Assembly: GCA_034509495.1 (NCBI GenBank)
Contig: CM067519.1
Location: forward strand, 21,890,103-21,954,102
Reading direction: 5' to 3'
Source: Acestrorhynchus altus
Lineage: Eukaryota > Chordata > Actinopteri > Characiformes > Acestrorhynchidae
Length of the DNA stretch: 64,000 nt
Shown piece after piece: positions 10,105 through 23,500 of this stretch. Positions within the stretch are counted from its first letter, which is position 1. Every line of letters begins with the position of its first letter. The notes under the pieces are model-generated. The model saw only the letters and a program-made list of their open reading frames with translations, was not told where the DNA came from and ran no database searches. The position numbers and the translations under genes were made by a program.

Positions 10105-11465
10105 CAGTATGTCCAAGTAGTATTCAGCCCCCTGCACATTTTGTAGGTTTACACATTCAGACTTAACTTGCCATTGTGACATTTTGGACTGTAGATCAGC
10201 CTGGACATGAGAAATGCACTGCAGCCAAAAATAATTGTTATTTCTTTGTTTATTGTTTTTTTAAAATCGTGAAAAGCTTATTCAGCAGGTCACTTATTAT
10301 TCAACCCCTCAAACCACCAGAATTCTGTTTGGTTCCCTCAAGTATTAAGAAGTACTTGAGGCATAAAGTACAATGAGCTTCACATGTTTGGATTAATTAT
10401 CTGTTTTTTCCCACCTTTTCTTACTATTTAAGCCCCTCACCAAACTTGTGAACAGCACTCATACATGGTCAACATGGGAAAGACTAAGGAGCATTCCAGG
10501 GCCATCAGTGACAAAATCGTGGAGGGTCACAAGGCTGGCATGGGGTACAAAACCCTTTCCAAAGAATTGGGCCTACCTGTCTCCACCATTGGGAGCATCA
10601 TCCGGAAGTGGAAGGCTTATGGATCTACAGTTAACCTTCCACGGCCTGGACAGCCTTTCAAAGTTTCCTCCCGTGCTGAGGCCAGGCTTGTCCGAACAGG
10701 ACAACAAGGAGGGAGCTCCGGGAAGATCTCATGGTGGTGGGGACATTAGTTTCAATCAATACTATAAGTAATGTTCTCCACCGCAATGCTCTCCATTCCA
10801 GGCGAGCCCGTAAGGTACCTTTACTTTCAAAGCACCATGTCAAGGCTCGTCTACAGTTTGCTTATGATCACTTGGAGGACTCTGAGGCAGACTGGTTTAA
10901 GGTTCTCTGGTCTGATGAAACCAATATTGAGGTCTTTGGTGCCAACCACACCCGTAACGTTTGGCGACAAGATGGCACTGCATACGACCCCATGAATACC
11001 ATCCCTACAGTCAAGCATGGTGGTGGTAGCATCATGCTGTGGGGCTGCTTCTCAGCCAAGAAAACCAAAGCCTAGTTCAAGAGGGAAAAGATCAAGGTGT
11101 TGCAGTGGCCTAGTCAGTCTGACCTTAACCCAATTGAAAACCTGTGGAAAGAGCTCAAGATTAAAGTCCACATGAGACACCCAAAAAACCTAGACAACTT
11201 GAAGGAGATCTGCATGGAGGAGTGGGCCAAGATTACTCCAGAGACCTGTGCCAACAAGGGATTTTCCACAAAATATTAAACTTAGGGGTTGAATAATAAA
11301 TGACCCAAATATTTATGTTTAAAATGTATTATAATTTAAATGAGATACTTCTATTTTTTGTTTGTAATATTTAGGCATCTGTTCAAAGTTTGAAGGCTCT
11401 AACTTATTTGCAACTTGTTAAATTTGCAAAATGTGCAGGGGGTTAAATACTACTTGGAGGCACTG
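10105..11465 (+). mobile_element. Degenerate Tc1 transposon with intact ends
   Basis: A 1361-bp element flanked by TA on both sides (10103-10104 and 11466-11467). The inverted ends match almost fully. The left end reads cagtatgtccaagtagtatt, then ccccctgcacatttt. The reversed right end reads cagtgcctccaagtagtatt, then ccccctgcacatttt. The inside carries a broken transposase on the plus strand. The element sits 0.2-0.6 kb upstream of the slc46a2 promoter island. Confidence 0.93.
10465..11279 (+). pseudogene. Tc1-family transposase pseudogene
   Basis: Three pieces of a DD34E transposase. 10465 to about 10716 is the N-terminal helix-turn-helix region (MGKTKEHSRAISDKIVEGH; LSKELGLPVSTIGSIIRKW; LPRPGQPFKV). 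10731-11075, in another frame, holds NVLHRNALHSRRARKVPLL and the first catalytic Asp in LWSDETNIEVFG, up to GGGSIMLWGCFSA, and then a stop. 11097-11279 holds VLQWPSQSDLNPIENLWKEL with the catalytic Glu. The segment that should carry the second catalytic Asp is deleted between about 11070 and 11095. With a frameshift near 10.7 kb, a stop and the lost Asp, it cannot be active. Confidence 0.92.
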
Positions 11466-14400
11466 TATTTTAGGGTACTTTAGCTTTTCTGAAGGTGTTA
11501 CACATTCCAGGGCTCAGGTGTTAATGGTATTCTTACAAAATGGACTTTATTAGATTAATTTATTAATCAGAATTTCAAACTTGAATTTTTTATTTTTATT
11601 TTAAAATGAAGAATTTTGTCATTTTTTATTTTAAATTTAAAAATTCAGCTATGATATAAATTCTTTTTGAAATGTCAAAATTCCAATTTAGATAACTTAA
11701 TAAAACAGTTTAAAAATACAATTTATGTAGCAGTTCTTTAAAGTTCATGTACCTTTATACATTTTGTATTTTTGTATTTTTTTGGCAAAAAGAATGCATT
11801 TAACATCCACACATACACACTAGTGAATTCACATACTAGGGGCAGTGAGCACACATGCCCAGAGTAGTGGGCAGCCCTATCCGTGGTGCCTGGTACACTT
11901 CAGTCATGTCCTGCCAGTTCAGGGAATCAAACAAGAAAAATACATATAACTTAAAATATATACACCAAACTTTAAATGTGCAAGTTTCATGAAGTGGCAA
12001 TTAGTGAAAATGAGCAAAAAAGTGTAACATGACTAGAATTGACAAAACAAATGGAATTAAGACTGGGTTATAATTTACATTATAACATTAGCTTAAATAA
12101 ATGAATGAATTTACACCATGTAAAGTCAAAGTCTTTTTCACTGAAGTATTTAGCAGTTTTAGTACCTGAATGCATAGTTTCATAAGGGAAGTGTTTCATG
12201 ACTGTTTTACTCATACCTCCACAAGCAGTCAAGTATGGCTTATTATCACAGACTTTACACACTCATAATAAGACAGTTGAACCTCACACCAGGCACTTCT
12301 GCACATCTGCTTCCATATGCAGAAACGTTGGTCAGTACTCAAAAAAGCAAATATCTTCACTAAAACGAACTTTAAATCTTTTGAGAACCAAAAGCCACAA
12401 TACGTACATCTCAGTTCCTCACGGCAGAGCTGTCTCAGCCTTGTCTGACCTAAAACATCACCAAATGTAATGAATTGTCATAAGTTATCTAATATATTTT
12501 TTGTCCAGTATGTAGAATTCAGACAATAAATAATTGTGGGTGGGTGGACCTGCCTGCTTACCCCCTGGATCAGCATCTCCCTCTGTTTAATCCTGCAAAT
12601 ATTTGCAGAAATCCAAATCCAATCCCTCTTTTCTTTTTTCTTTATTTCTTTGTCTTGATGACCTGGCTCACTAAGAATGTTCCACTCCTGGATCCTCAAC
12701 TGATTCATTCATGTTAGATACTACAAAGCAGGGGTGTTGCCTGACTGTACAGACAGCTGATGCTCGTCACATGAAGGTTACTTTGTGGGGGTCCCCCAGC
12801 AGATGATTTCATTCATGCAACTGGGACTGGGGTCCCTCAGTGTTATTGGGTGTCTCATTTATTATCTCTTTTTTCTGACCACTTTCTTGGTTGTCTGTTA
12901 TTTGTTGCACTACCCAGTGCTGACCAGAAAAGGATGGTTTCCCCTTTTGAGTCTTGATTCCTCTCAAGTTATCTTCCTCTAAATCCACGTGAGTTTATCT
13001 TTGCCACTTTCCCATTTGGCTTGCTCAAAAGAGGCTCAGACCTGGATATCTCTAAAGCTCTAGAACAGCGGTTCTCACCCCTCCTTTTGAAGAGCAACCT
13101 TTCAGCAAACGCCAACTCATATCAACCCCACATGGTCCAACCGTCAACTATCAAGACTGAAAAAGTGAAACATTTTTTTTTACATTTTCATTTTAATGAG
13201 AAAATAATTATATATGCGTTTAAGTGTGAGCCTTGCAATTACTATAAAACAACATAAGCAGAATATATTAACATACAATAAGTGGTTAACATATTAACAC
13301 AAGGTTTAAAAAAAATCAAAAAAGAAAAACATGAGCGCATCACCCATCTCAAACCTGCTTTGGTATCTCCCAAAGAGAACAGCAAATTGAAAAACAAAAC
13401 AAAACAAAACAAAAAAAAACACTTCGCAACAAACAGCAAATTTTAAATTGGTAACAGAAACTTTTAAACATAAAAGCAAAGCACACTCTACATATTTTGG
13501 TGTGTCTGTTATTATTGTCAATGTAGTACATTTTTACAGTTTAGTACTGTCTGCACTGTTTGGAGCTGTTCTGAACGGAATAGATCACATCATCTGTCCG
13601 CAGTTCTGAATGTATTCAGCTCCATTGGCAGATCTGTTTTTTATTTTTTTACGCAGAGATTTTCATTCAATCGAAATACCATAGGCTGCATGCACTGAAA
13701 AAGGCAAAATACATGATTACTGAACTGGCAAAACACTTTAGAAAACCATCAAAAATCAAGTGCACTAAGAATGTTTTCCTGCTTATATGAAAATGTATGG
13801 TTCCCTCTGGTATCCGCAAGTGCCCTTTCTGTTCTGTTACACTGGCTGGCCTTATTAAATCGACTTGTTTTTAGACCATTTTTTAGATTTCTGAGACTTT
13901 GCCTTCTTTGAAAAACACACTAATTGATAAATTACTGCTACTCTTATAATACCAACCACCATAAACTGCTGGACATGTGAAGGGTATTTGTGAATTGTAC
14001 TGCTTCTACAGGCAAAATACGTACTTGACTACTGAAAAACTACTCACAAATACTCAATATGGCAAATTGATTACATTGTAGCTCTTTTCACCTCTGCTTA
14101 CTTCATGCAGAACATTACTGGGAACAACTGAGGGTGATCATGGCGATCAGGATGTGCTAAAGACCTTTGCATATATTCTGGAACTCTGCAACTCTATAAA
14201 CTGCTCACTCTGGACATATATTGCTCCAACACACTTGTACAGGCACACACACGGCCCTCACACACACGCACACAAAGAGAAGTACAGGCCACAACTTCCA
14301 TAAATGCACATACATGGTATTAAAATGCCAGCCTCCATAAAACTATTTCCCATTTGTAGGTACAATGTAAAGAGTCCACTGCACAAATAAAAATATTTCC

Positions 14401-16931
14401 CCTTATTATATTCAAAATAGTTGTCTACTAACCAAGTCATATAACACATCAAAAGAATCCCAATAAAAATCACATCCTTACTGAGCATTTAATATCTGCT
14501 ACTTAATCTTGCTTCTTGTCCGTCGCAAAACCCCGCAGAAAGAACAATTTATAACACTTCGTTTTTCAGTTCAAACACTCACAGTTATGGTGTTAGAACC
14601 AACAATCCATTAAATAAACCCCACAAAACGTCTTTGCCATACAAGTGTGGCTATAAGAGCCACTTCATTGTCATCAAAACGAAAGGCCTTTGGAAAAAAA
14701 CAAAACAAACCTCATAACCATTGAATCAACAATGTCACTTAAGTACAAATTTTTGTCATTTTTATAGCATCGCAGGGCTTTTCGCCCTCAAGAAAAGGGT
14801 GCATCTAATCCAGAAACTACAAACACACTTCCTTACATCAGGACAAGTGTCCATTAAATACCTTCATGTTCTATATTTATGCGAATAAAAGTGAAATATC
14901 TTTTCTGAAAGTCCACACAATGTTCCTCAGATATGCCTCCTCTCAGGATTTCAGTTCCTAGTTCCATTGTTTGTAGATGCAAAAAGGCAGAAGATTCAGA
15001 ATCCAGATGTCCAAAGACTTTGCAGTTCTCCATGATGAAGTCCTGGTTCTTACGCAAGGCATGTCCACTGCTGTTTTGAAAATGTGTGGATATTAACTGT
15101 AAAATCTTTTTTTCTAGAGTACTTCACTTTGCTGTCACTTGACAGAGATGAAAAAAACCCCAGCAATTTTATTCCCATTTTCACACATTTTTCAGGCAAT
15201 TATGTCTAGAATGATCTACAAAGCTTCCACGTAATTAAACAATGGTATTTCTCTGAATTGCATTTACAAATTCTAATCGGATCAGCTAAAACAATACGCA
15301 GTATAAACAGTCCATTTAGCTTGGTAATGAAAGATTATTCTTTAAAGACTCCATTGAAGGTTGTGAAAGGGAGTCCTTCATCATTCATCTTTACCATGCT
15401 ATGCATTTATCAATATTTTGGCTTGAAAAAACATTAAACTCTTATCTCATTAAGTCTAAATAAATCTAAAACCCCTATAACACTCTCCTTATCTGCTTTA
15501 TATTGTATTTTGTATGCTCAACATATATCGTGCAAGATAGCAAATTATAAATTGATTGTAGCTCTGGACAGTTACTTAATAGAGGGACATTAAAAAATTC
15601 AGGGTAAGATGGACAAGTGTAAAACATAGATATTTTGATCTCTTTATTTTTGTTATTGAGAAATCCCTTATTTTCCACAATATCATTTTTGTAATAAACA
15701 GCCAGATTTTCAGCATCAATTTCCATAATTTTCCGAAATATCCTATTTTTAATTCGTCAGCTGTGGTAGTAGTAGTTTGCAGCTTTTCTTTGTAGGTGGG
15801 GTCAGCATGTGCTTCAAACTGACCCAAGAACTACATGCCATTTGCAAGCACTTCTGCAGACAGCAGGTGGTTTTTGGCGACATAGTCTGCATCATCCAGA
15901 AGTCTTCCTCTACCTGCTTCCTGTCCTTTGTCAATAAAGAATGGACAGCATTCGGGAAAAACCCTCCCCTGTGTGTTTGTAATATTCCTCTCTCTCTCTC
16001 TCTCTCTGCAATGTCAGATTGGTTGAACTGCATTATGGATAACGACCTGGACCATACTGTTGATGCTGTCCACAGTGTTTCATGCTGTGTCTAACAAGAG
16101 TTCCCTACACTTCTCGAGTCAACCATTTTCTGTCCTACTTTCAATTTCCATCTCTTTTATAGGTTCCTACTTCATTTATTGGCAGGGCATAAAATGTTAT
16201 TTTCATTTTATTGCATTAGGACAACCACATTATAGTAAATATGCAGTTAATATTGTTGCATTTGTAGCTGTCATTGGATTGAACTTGGCTGGAAATGGAA
16301 AAGACTTGGTAAATGTGCACATTATTTTTTCAACAATAAGTTCCATTATATTTAAAAAGTGCCCTGATTTGAAAGGGTAAATTCTAATTCCGAGCCAAAT
16401 ATATGTTTTCTCCGACCTACTCATCCACTACATTCTGCCACGTCTTCATAGCCACTTATTCTCTGTTGCTTTTAAAAGACCTACCTACGTTCATCGTTAT
16501 ACACCCACACGCATCACCTGGCAAAGTCAGTTCAGTGTCATTTCATGAAATCAACATCCAAAACTGGAAAGATCTGTATAATCTTCATCTTTGCACGTAT
16601 CCCAACTCTCCACACCCATCCATCAGGAAAAACAAAGCTTGGAAATGAGGAAAGATAAGAGAAAGCACTATAGGATTCGGACGCCTGGGGCTTATTGTCG
16701 TCGCATATAGTTCTGTGTGAAAAGCCTGTTCCTCAGGTTCCTCTGAGGCATGGGTGGTCCATTTGGCTCCACTGGGTGAACAAAGGTCCAGTGCAGCGCC
16801 TTGAATCAGTGATTTGCTCCTGCAGTATAAACTCAGAATAAATACTCATAGTTGTCTCTTCATCCTCCCAGATCTGTTCTTTTTTCCATCTCATTCTTTT
16901 TTCCTTTCTTTAGAATGAGGGATAGATTAAT
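11466..16931. other. Intergenic sequence and presumed akap2 3'UTR
   Basis: About 5.5 kb between the Tc1 element and the akap2 stop codon. The part next to akap2 should be its 3'UTR. AATAAA hexamers on the minus strand lie at 16175-16180, 16207-16212 and 15643-15648, but the real cleavage site cannot be chosen from sequence. An open frame at 14854-15057 (minus) has no recognisable homology. 11850-11940 resembles SINE body sequence. 13396-13420 is an A/C-rich simple tract. Confidence 0.5.
15987..16007. repeat. (CT)n microsatellite
   Basis: About ten CT units, possibly within the akap2 3'UTR. Confidence 0.85.
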
Positions 16932-17502
16932 TTACTCTTCTTCCTCTTCCTCCTCCTCCTCCTCCTCCTCCTCCTCCTCTTCTTCCTCCTCCTCTTCTGC
17001 TGCTTCAGCCTCAGCGTCCTCGAGCGCCGTCCCGCCTCCGGCCCCCCCAGCGCCCCCGATGTNNNNNNNNNNNNNNNNNNNNNNNNNNNNNNNNNNNNNN
17101 NNNNNNNNNNNNNNNNNNNNNNNNNNNNNNNNNNNNNNNNNNNNNNNNNNNNNNNNNNNNNNNNNNNNNNNNNNNNNNNNNNNNNNNNNNNNNNNNNNNN
17201 NNNNNNNNNNNNNNNNNNNNNNNNNNNNNNNNNNNNNNNNNNNNNNNNNNNNNNNNNNNNNNNNNNNNNNNNNNNNNNNNNNNNNNNNNNNNNNNNNNNN
17301 NNNNNNNNNNNNNNNNNNNNNNNNNNNNNNNNNNNNNNNNNNNNNNNNNNNNNNNNNNNNNNNNNNNNNNNNNNNNNNNNNCCTCCTCCTCTTCTTCCTC
17401 CTCCTCCTCCTCCTCAGCTTCGTCCTGGTTGGCATAGATTCCGGCCTCCCATCGCAAAGCCATGTTGCTTTTTCTGCGGGTCACTCGTGTCGCTTCTAGA
17501 AC
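16932..17502 (-). CDS. akap2: akap2 terminal exon with glutamate-rich tail (assembly gap inside)
   Basis: The acceptor is TTTTGGGACAG|GTTCTA, phase 0. It reads VLEATRVTRRKSNMALRWEA and GIYANQDEAEEEE. Human AKAP2 ends soon after GIYANQ with a short acidic tail, but here the GAG/GAA run enters 319 N. Beyond the gap a frame reads GGAGGAGGGTALEDAEAEAA and about 21 Glu, ending in TAA at 16932-16934. The two flanks are out of frame if the N count is literal (571 nt is not a multiple of 3). Either the gap size is an estimate, or the true stop lies in the gap and the distal run is 3'UTR. Confidence 0.8.
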
Positions 17503-20500
17503 CTGTCCCAAAACAGAGAACAAATTGTTGTTAGTGCGTGTGTTGTCCTGTAGTACTGTAGAGCAAACCAGTCAGTTAAACCTACTCTGAACCTACTCTG
17601 ATCTTCCAGGATTCAACTGGTATAAAGGTATGCAGCACAGTTAGGTGTGCGAAGATTAATATTTGCACAATATTGATGTGGTAGCCACTAGACAGTCGTA
17701 GTTTTCCCTATGTGTAGGGAAGAGTGTTCATTTTTAAAGGAATTTTTAAATATTGATGGAAATATTTTTTGTCAGTAGGGAGCAAAAAGAAAGGGTTTCC
17801 TGCCTTTTTAACTTTGCCTTTGTATTCCTTCTGTACATTTAAATAAAACATGGGAAAAAAAACAATAATGAAAATTAGACAATGATTCTCTGTGATTTTA
17901 AACGTATTCACTGACAATAAAAATGCAATGAATTGAAAATGATCCAAAAATCCAGCTAGTAGCTGGTTTCAGATGGTCTGTGCTGGTCATTGATTGTAGA
18001 GGTGGTTGAAAAGCTGATTCATTCAGAGAATAATAATAAGTAAACTGGTTAACCAACTCTTGACCAGCACAGTGCATGTTGTATTAGATTTTGGTCATGC
18101 TTGGTAATGCTGGTCATGCTGTTTTACCAACATGGTTAAGCTTAGCCGTACTGGTTGACTAGCTGGGTCAGGTTGATCATGCCTGTAGATCAGCTAAACT
18201 ATTAACCTTTTAACCAGCTTGATCTGGCCAGGCCCTTTTTTCAGCAGGAATAACCTTATGTAACAAAAATAGTTCATTAAATATTTATTTTATTTCTAAA
18301 AACTCAGATTTAATTGCAACATAGTCAGTATACTGTTTTCAGAGACTAACATGGATCATATGTGTCAATGAAAATGATATTTATCTTTGGTAAAATGATT
18401 TGCCAAGTAGGTCACATAGTAATGGTAGTTAATAAGCAAAAATGTAGACTCTTTGGGGAGACACTGGTTTAAGAACTAACTAATTTATTATATTATGAAG
18501 TATCAATGAATTTGGGCAAAGTGGGCTCAAAGAATTCATCATTTACGTGCCATTTTTTGAAACATGCAGCTCCCACAGCTCAACTTGGGTCTCGGTTGGC
18601 ACAAACATCTTACTGATGTTATCATGCTGAGCTACATCTCTTTGGGCCTAGTTTTTCATAAAAGCTGGGGAGCTGTAAATAACACACTCCACAGCACACA
18701 ATACAGCCTTGAGAGTAAACACAAGTTGTACAGGACACTTTCATACAATACAAAGGAACAGGGACAGTCATGCTGTGTCAGAGCACCAGGTGGAGGGTCT
18801 CTGGCTTTTGTCCATTTGGCACCGGGTGTTACAATCACAGGGTCATTGTACATTATTCCAATGAACTGGAATGTCCAATCTAACCTACAAATCTTTCACT
18901 AGGCAAATATGATGCTGCTCACTACACTTCTGTATTTATTAGTAATGTCATTAAATTCTATAGAATGAGGCCCTGTAAGAACAATCTATGGTGCGCTAAA
19001 GAACCTTTCACTGGATTCAGAAGTTCCTAAGGATGTTAAATGTTATATTCTCTTGTTGTTGTTTTTTTTTAAAACTGAAATTTTATTGTAGCACAGAATA
19101 TCATAAACACTTTAATAGTTTAATTCTTAAGGCTTTTGTGAATCTGGCCCCAGTTTCCATAGCAATGAACGTTTTTTCATATATGTCCAAACCAACAAGC
19201 ATTTAGGAACAGAGGTGTAATCCTATGGTGAATTGTTACATACTGAAGAAACATGGTAAACATGATGAAGAATAGACTGGACATTCGTTGTTCATGGATA
19301 TGAGTCAAAGGCTACGTTTCCATCACATTTACGTGCAAATTGCAAGTAATAAAACTAATGTTTCGTCATAAACAATTGTTTAACTGACAGAAAAGTAGTT
19401 TCTAATTTGATGTTCTGCATGTTGTACTGTTGGCTTCCTGTACATCCATATAATCTACTGACATTTAGCATATTTTATTAATGTTTTTCTTTAATTATCA
19501 GCATTTTTTTACATCTGAACTATAAGAGATCATGCTTCTTTGTAATAAAGAGCACTGACATGCCCAGGAAATCTGTTATATGATCAGAAATGTATGCATA
19601 AATTTGTTATTTTTTCCAGTATTAACAAACAAAATGCTAAAGTTGGTTCTTAGCACTGTCTCCATAGCGTAGAATTGGAACATTTGGATGGGAACGTAGC
19701 AAATGACATGAGGGAAGCACTGGTATGTGTGTGGATGGGGTAGGGCTGGGGCAGGAGGATCAGGATTGATGTTTCATTATGAGTAAACAATTCAGACCGC
19801 AAATGTAATCATTAAAGGAATTTGTCACTTTTGGTATGTCAAAAGTATTTAACACTGGAAACATGCCACACTCACTGGCAAAAACACCAAACACAACTCA
19901 AAAATGGTTGAATTAAAAGGCATGCAGTGACATTAAGAGGAGGGCGTTGCACTTTCAGGCAAGCATAATACCAGTACCTCAGATGTAACACCACTAGCGA
20001 GCAATAAACGGGCGTACTGATAAGAAGGAAAAGAGGCAGCGTTAGTTATTCAATGAGAAATAATGGGAATAGAAAGAAGCTTCAGAAAAGCATACTTTGG
20101 TCTGATATGAATTCTGTTCAAAGATGTTATTTATTGCATGTGGGTGAGAGAAGTCAGCAACAAGCAAAGTCAATTAAAAACAAATGACTGGGCATCTACA
20201 GAGAGTCAATCAATTTCAGTTCTGTGAGCAAAATGAAGGGCCTTCGGATTATGGTTAACTACAATACATTTAAATGGAACTGAATATGCATTCAGTATTC
20301 TACAATATTTCTATTATTTCTATTCTATTGTGTTCATTGTTAATATGTCATTGGTTTGTGTTAACACCATGTTATTGGACCCAGCAATATTACCATTGCA
20401 ACAGATGTTTTTAAATATCCCTCAGCAATTTCCAAATTCCCCCACTCAAATGTAAAAGGAAAAGGAACTTTCATTTTTAAGTCTATGGTTACGTTATAGA

Positions 20501-23500
20501 GCTTTTTTTTTCATGTGCCTTAGTTTGTTTTAGTTCTCTCAAGCAGAGCTGGAAAGTCCCTTGACTTGCTCTGCCTTAAAACCTCTGGGTCACATGATGC
20601 AAAAGGGGAATTGGCCTTCAAAGCCACAGTCTTGCATCACTTTGTATTGAAAAAATGAAACACCAACCAGTGAAAAACATAAAACCCCTGTTTCAAATTT
20701 AGTATTCTGAAAGCAAAACACTCCCCCAGCTTCGAGAGAGGTGGTTGGTAGAAATGTTTAGGAGCAAAGTATGAGCATTTAATGAAGAGACAGTAAGACA
20801 ATAACTAACTGTGCACTGTGCTCCTGAGCACAATATCAAAATAAATGGTGTTTATTTATAGGGACACTCACACTATTGTCCTCATGTTTCTCCCGACGCT
20901 TGACTTTGTGTGTCTCATAATCTTCCATCAGGGTCTGCATGAAGTTTTTGGGCCGCTGACTCCCACCTGAGTCGTCACTTCCCAAATCAGAAATGGGGGA
21001 AGGGGCACCATTAGAGGAAGCAGGGGACACTGGTGGAGCAACACGGATCTTCTCGATTTTACCTGAATGAAGACAAACACACATGCAAACAAGTATATAA
21101 TAAGCTGTTGTCGGTTGAGAAAGTCAACTGGTTGTGGTCCAATGCTAATGTGGCAAACAGGGAAACTTAAACTTAATGGTATAGGAGCTGTTACCCTCCT
21201 GTCCCTTCAGTCACTATTATCTAAATGAGTGTTTCTTACTCTTAGCATGGATGCCAACTGGTGCCACTTTTGTAATCCAAAGGAAGATTGTGGAGCAGGA
21301 TTTGTAATAGTTTATAATAAATGGACCAATATAAACACTCCAGAATTCCAAAATGTTCTGTAAAGTTGCCTTATCAGTTGTCTTTTTTGTGTGTGACAGT
21401 GACGATACACCTTTGAAATAATATAAAGTTTATTAAACATTATATCAGGGGTCACCAACACTTCTCATGGAGAGCTACCTTCCTGCAGGTCTCAACTCCA
21501 ACCCAAAACTAACATCCAGTTCAGCCAAGCCAGAACTTCTGAAGTTCTAGTATTTAGTTGGATCAAGTGGGGCTGGATTAGGGTTGGATCCAAAGTCTGT
21601 TGGAAGGTAGCTCACCAGGAGCAGGGTTGGTGACCCCTGTATTATATAGTCATTACACCTCTCCACCAGAAAATGTCAGGTTCAGTTGTAAACTGGTAGG
21701 CTACCAGTTTCTGCCAGTCTACACACACCATTAATGCTGTAGCAGTGGGAATAAAATCTCCAACAGCAAGCAAAGTAATTCAGGTCATTTGGTTGGTATA
21801 GCCATCTCTGAATGGATTACCTACTGCAATGTTTCTGATTCCAGGTCCTGGAGGCACCCTACCCTGCATATTTTAGAGCTTTCCCTGCTCACAACACACC
21901 TAATTCAACTTCCCATCTTATTAACAGCCTGCAGGGTAGCATGGGGTGTGTTAAAGATAAAACATGTAGGGCCAGGGTGCCTCTAGGACCAGGGTTGAAA
22001 AACACTGCCCTAGTCTTTGTGCAAAGACTATCCAGAACTCTACAATACTTAATTCTGTAATTGGAGTTAAAACTTTTTATTTTGAAACCAGGAAAATCTG
22101 ACAGTTACAAGCTGATCTAAACTTGAAAGTTCAAAACTAACACAAACGCAAAGCCAAGGGATAAAAATCAGAGCTGGGAGGCCAGAACTGAAAGGACAAC
22201 GTACTGTAGTAGTATCTGCAGTTACGTTGAAAATACATCTCTCTTCAGCTACAATGTTGTTAGCCTCCCCTAAGTCTCAGCCTCATTGAGGCATCAAGTG
22301 TAAAATGTGTAGAAATGTGGAAGACAATCTGTAACTGGAATTTTTAAATAAAAAAAACCACAATATCTCCGTTTACAAGATGCATAGTGCTGTAACCCTG
22401 TATCTCCATTTTTGTCCATTTTTAGTTTTGTCCATGGTTTGAACCCTGTAGCTCCTCCATGCACTGTGTAAACAATATAAATGCTCTACAATAAAATAAG
22501 CTCTTATTTTACATTCATTTCCATTCAAAGCTCAGAGCATTTTTGCCTTCCCTGGTAAAGTTGCCATTTTTGAGATATATGTTTTCATTGGACAGTGACA
22601 GTATATAATAAACATGTAAATGCACAGTTATTACAGTGCTACACAACAGAGATATCCCCCCAAAAAAACACTATTATTCAATAAAGACCCTCAATCCTAA
22701 ATTCTGGAAGTTGCCTAGAACTGACTCCAAATAAGACTGTTTTCCAAGAAATACATTCCAACTAGTCTTTTCACATCTTCCCATCAGTGAATGCTGAGCA
22801 GCAGAAATGAAAGCTAAGACACATTCTTGATGATGTCCCAAGTAGAGTGAACTGGAACGCTGAAAGCAGAGAACTGAAACAGAACTTTCACTGTGTGCCA
22901 AAAGCCCAATGCTTTTATTCTTCATTTCAGATAAAGCTTCAAAGGCAGGAATTTGTTGTACTAGTGAGCGTTTATATACAATGGCATGCAAACCTTTGGG
23001 AACCCTAGACCTTAATGATGTTACATTTTAGGTTCTAGTTCACAGGCTTTATACATTTCCAGACTCCTCTAAACTTGTCCCACTATAAAATTGTGCAAAA
23101 CCAAAAAATACACTGGTACAACATAAAATGTTGAAAAGTGTGTTTCATTCTTTAATGTTGAGATCATTTCATCTTCAATTTGTTTAGCTGTTCACAGTGA
23201 AAGTCATTTTGACCAAGAGTGTCCAAACTTTTGCATGCCACTGTATATACATATGTAGAGTAACTTACCCAAGAATAACAAGAATAAGAAGACATCATAA
23301 CATGCCAATAACTCAGCTGAAATATTCCAAAGGGACATTAAAGTAACTCCAAACTAACCAAACAACAAATCAAACCAATGGTTTATAAACATCTAAATAA
23401 AAAATCCACGTCAGATTACTTAACATATTAATATTTGACCAAAACTAAGACTATGACAAATTTGGACCAAAGCCTGGGCCTAATCTATCAGAACCTACAC

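Noticed and set aside
14854..15057. 67-codon minus-strand frame downstream of akap2 as an extra exon
   Set aside because: No splice signals or family similarity. akap2 already ends at 16932, so this is most likely 3'UTR or intergenic sequence.
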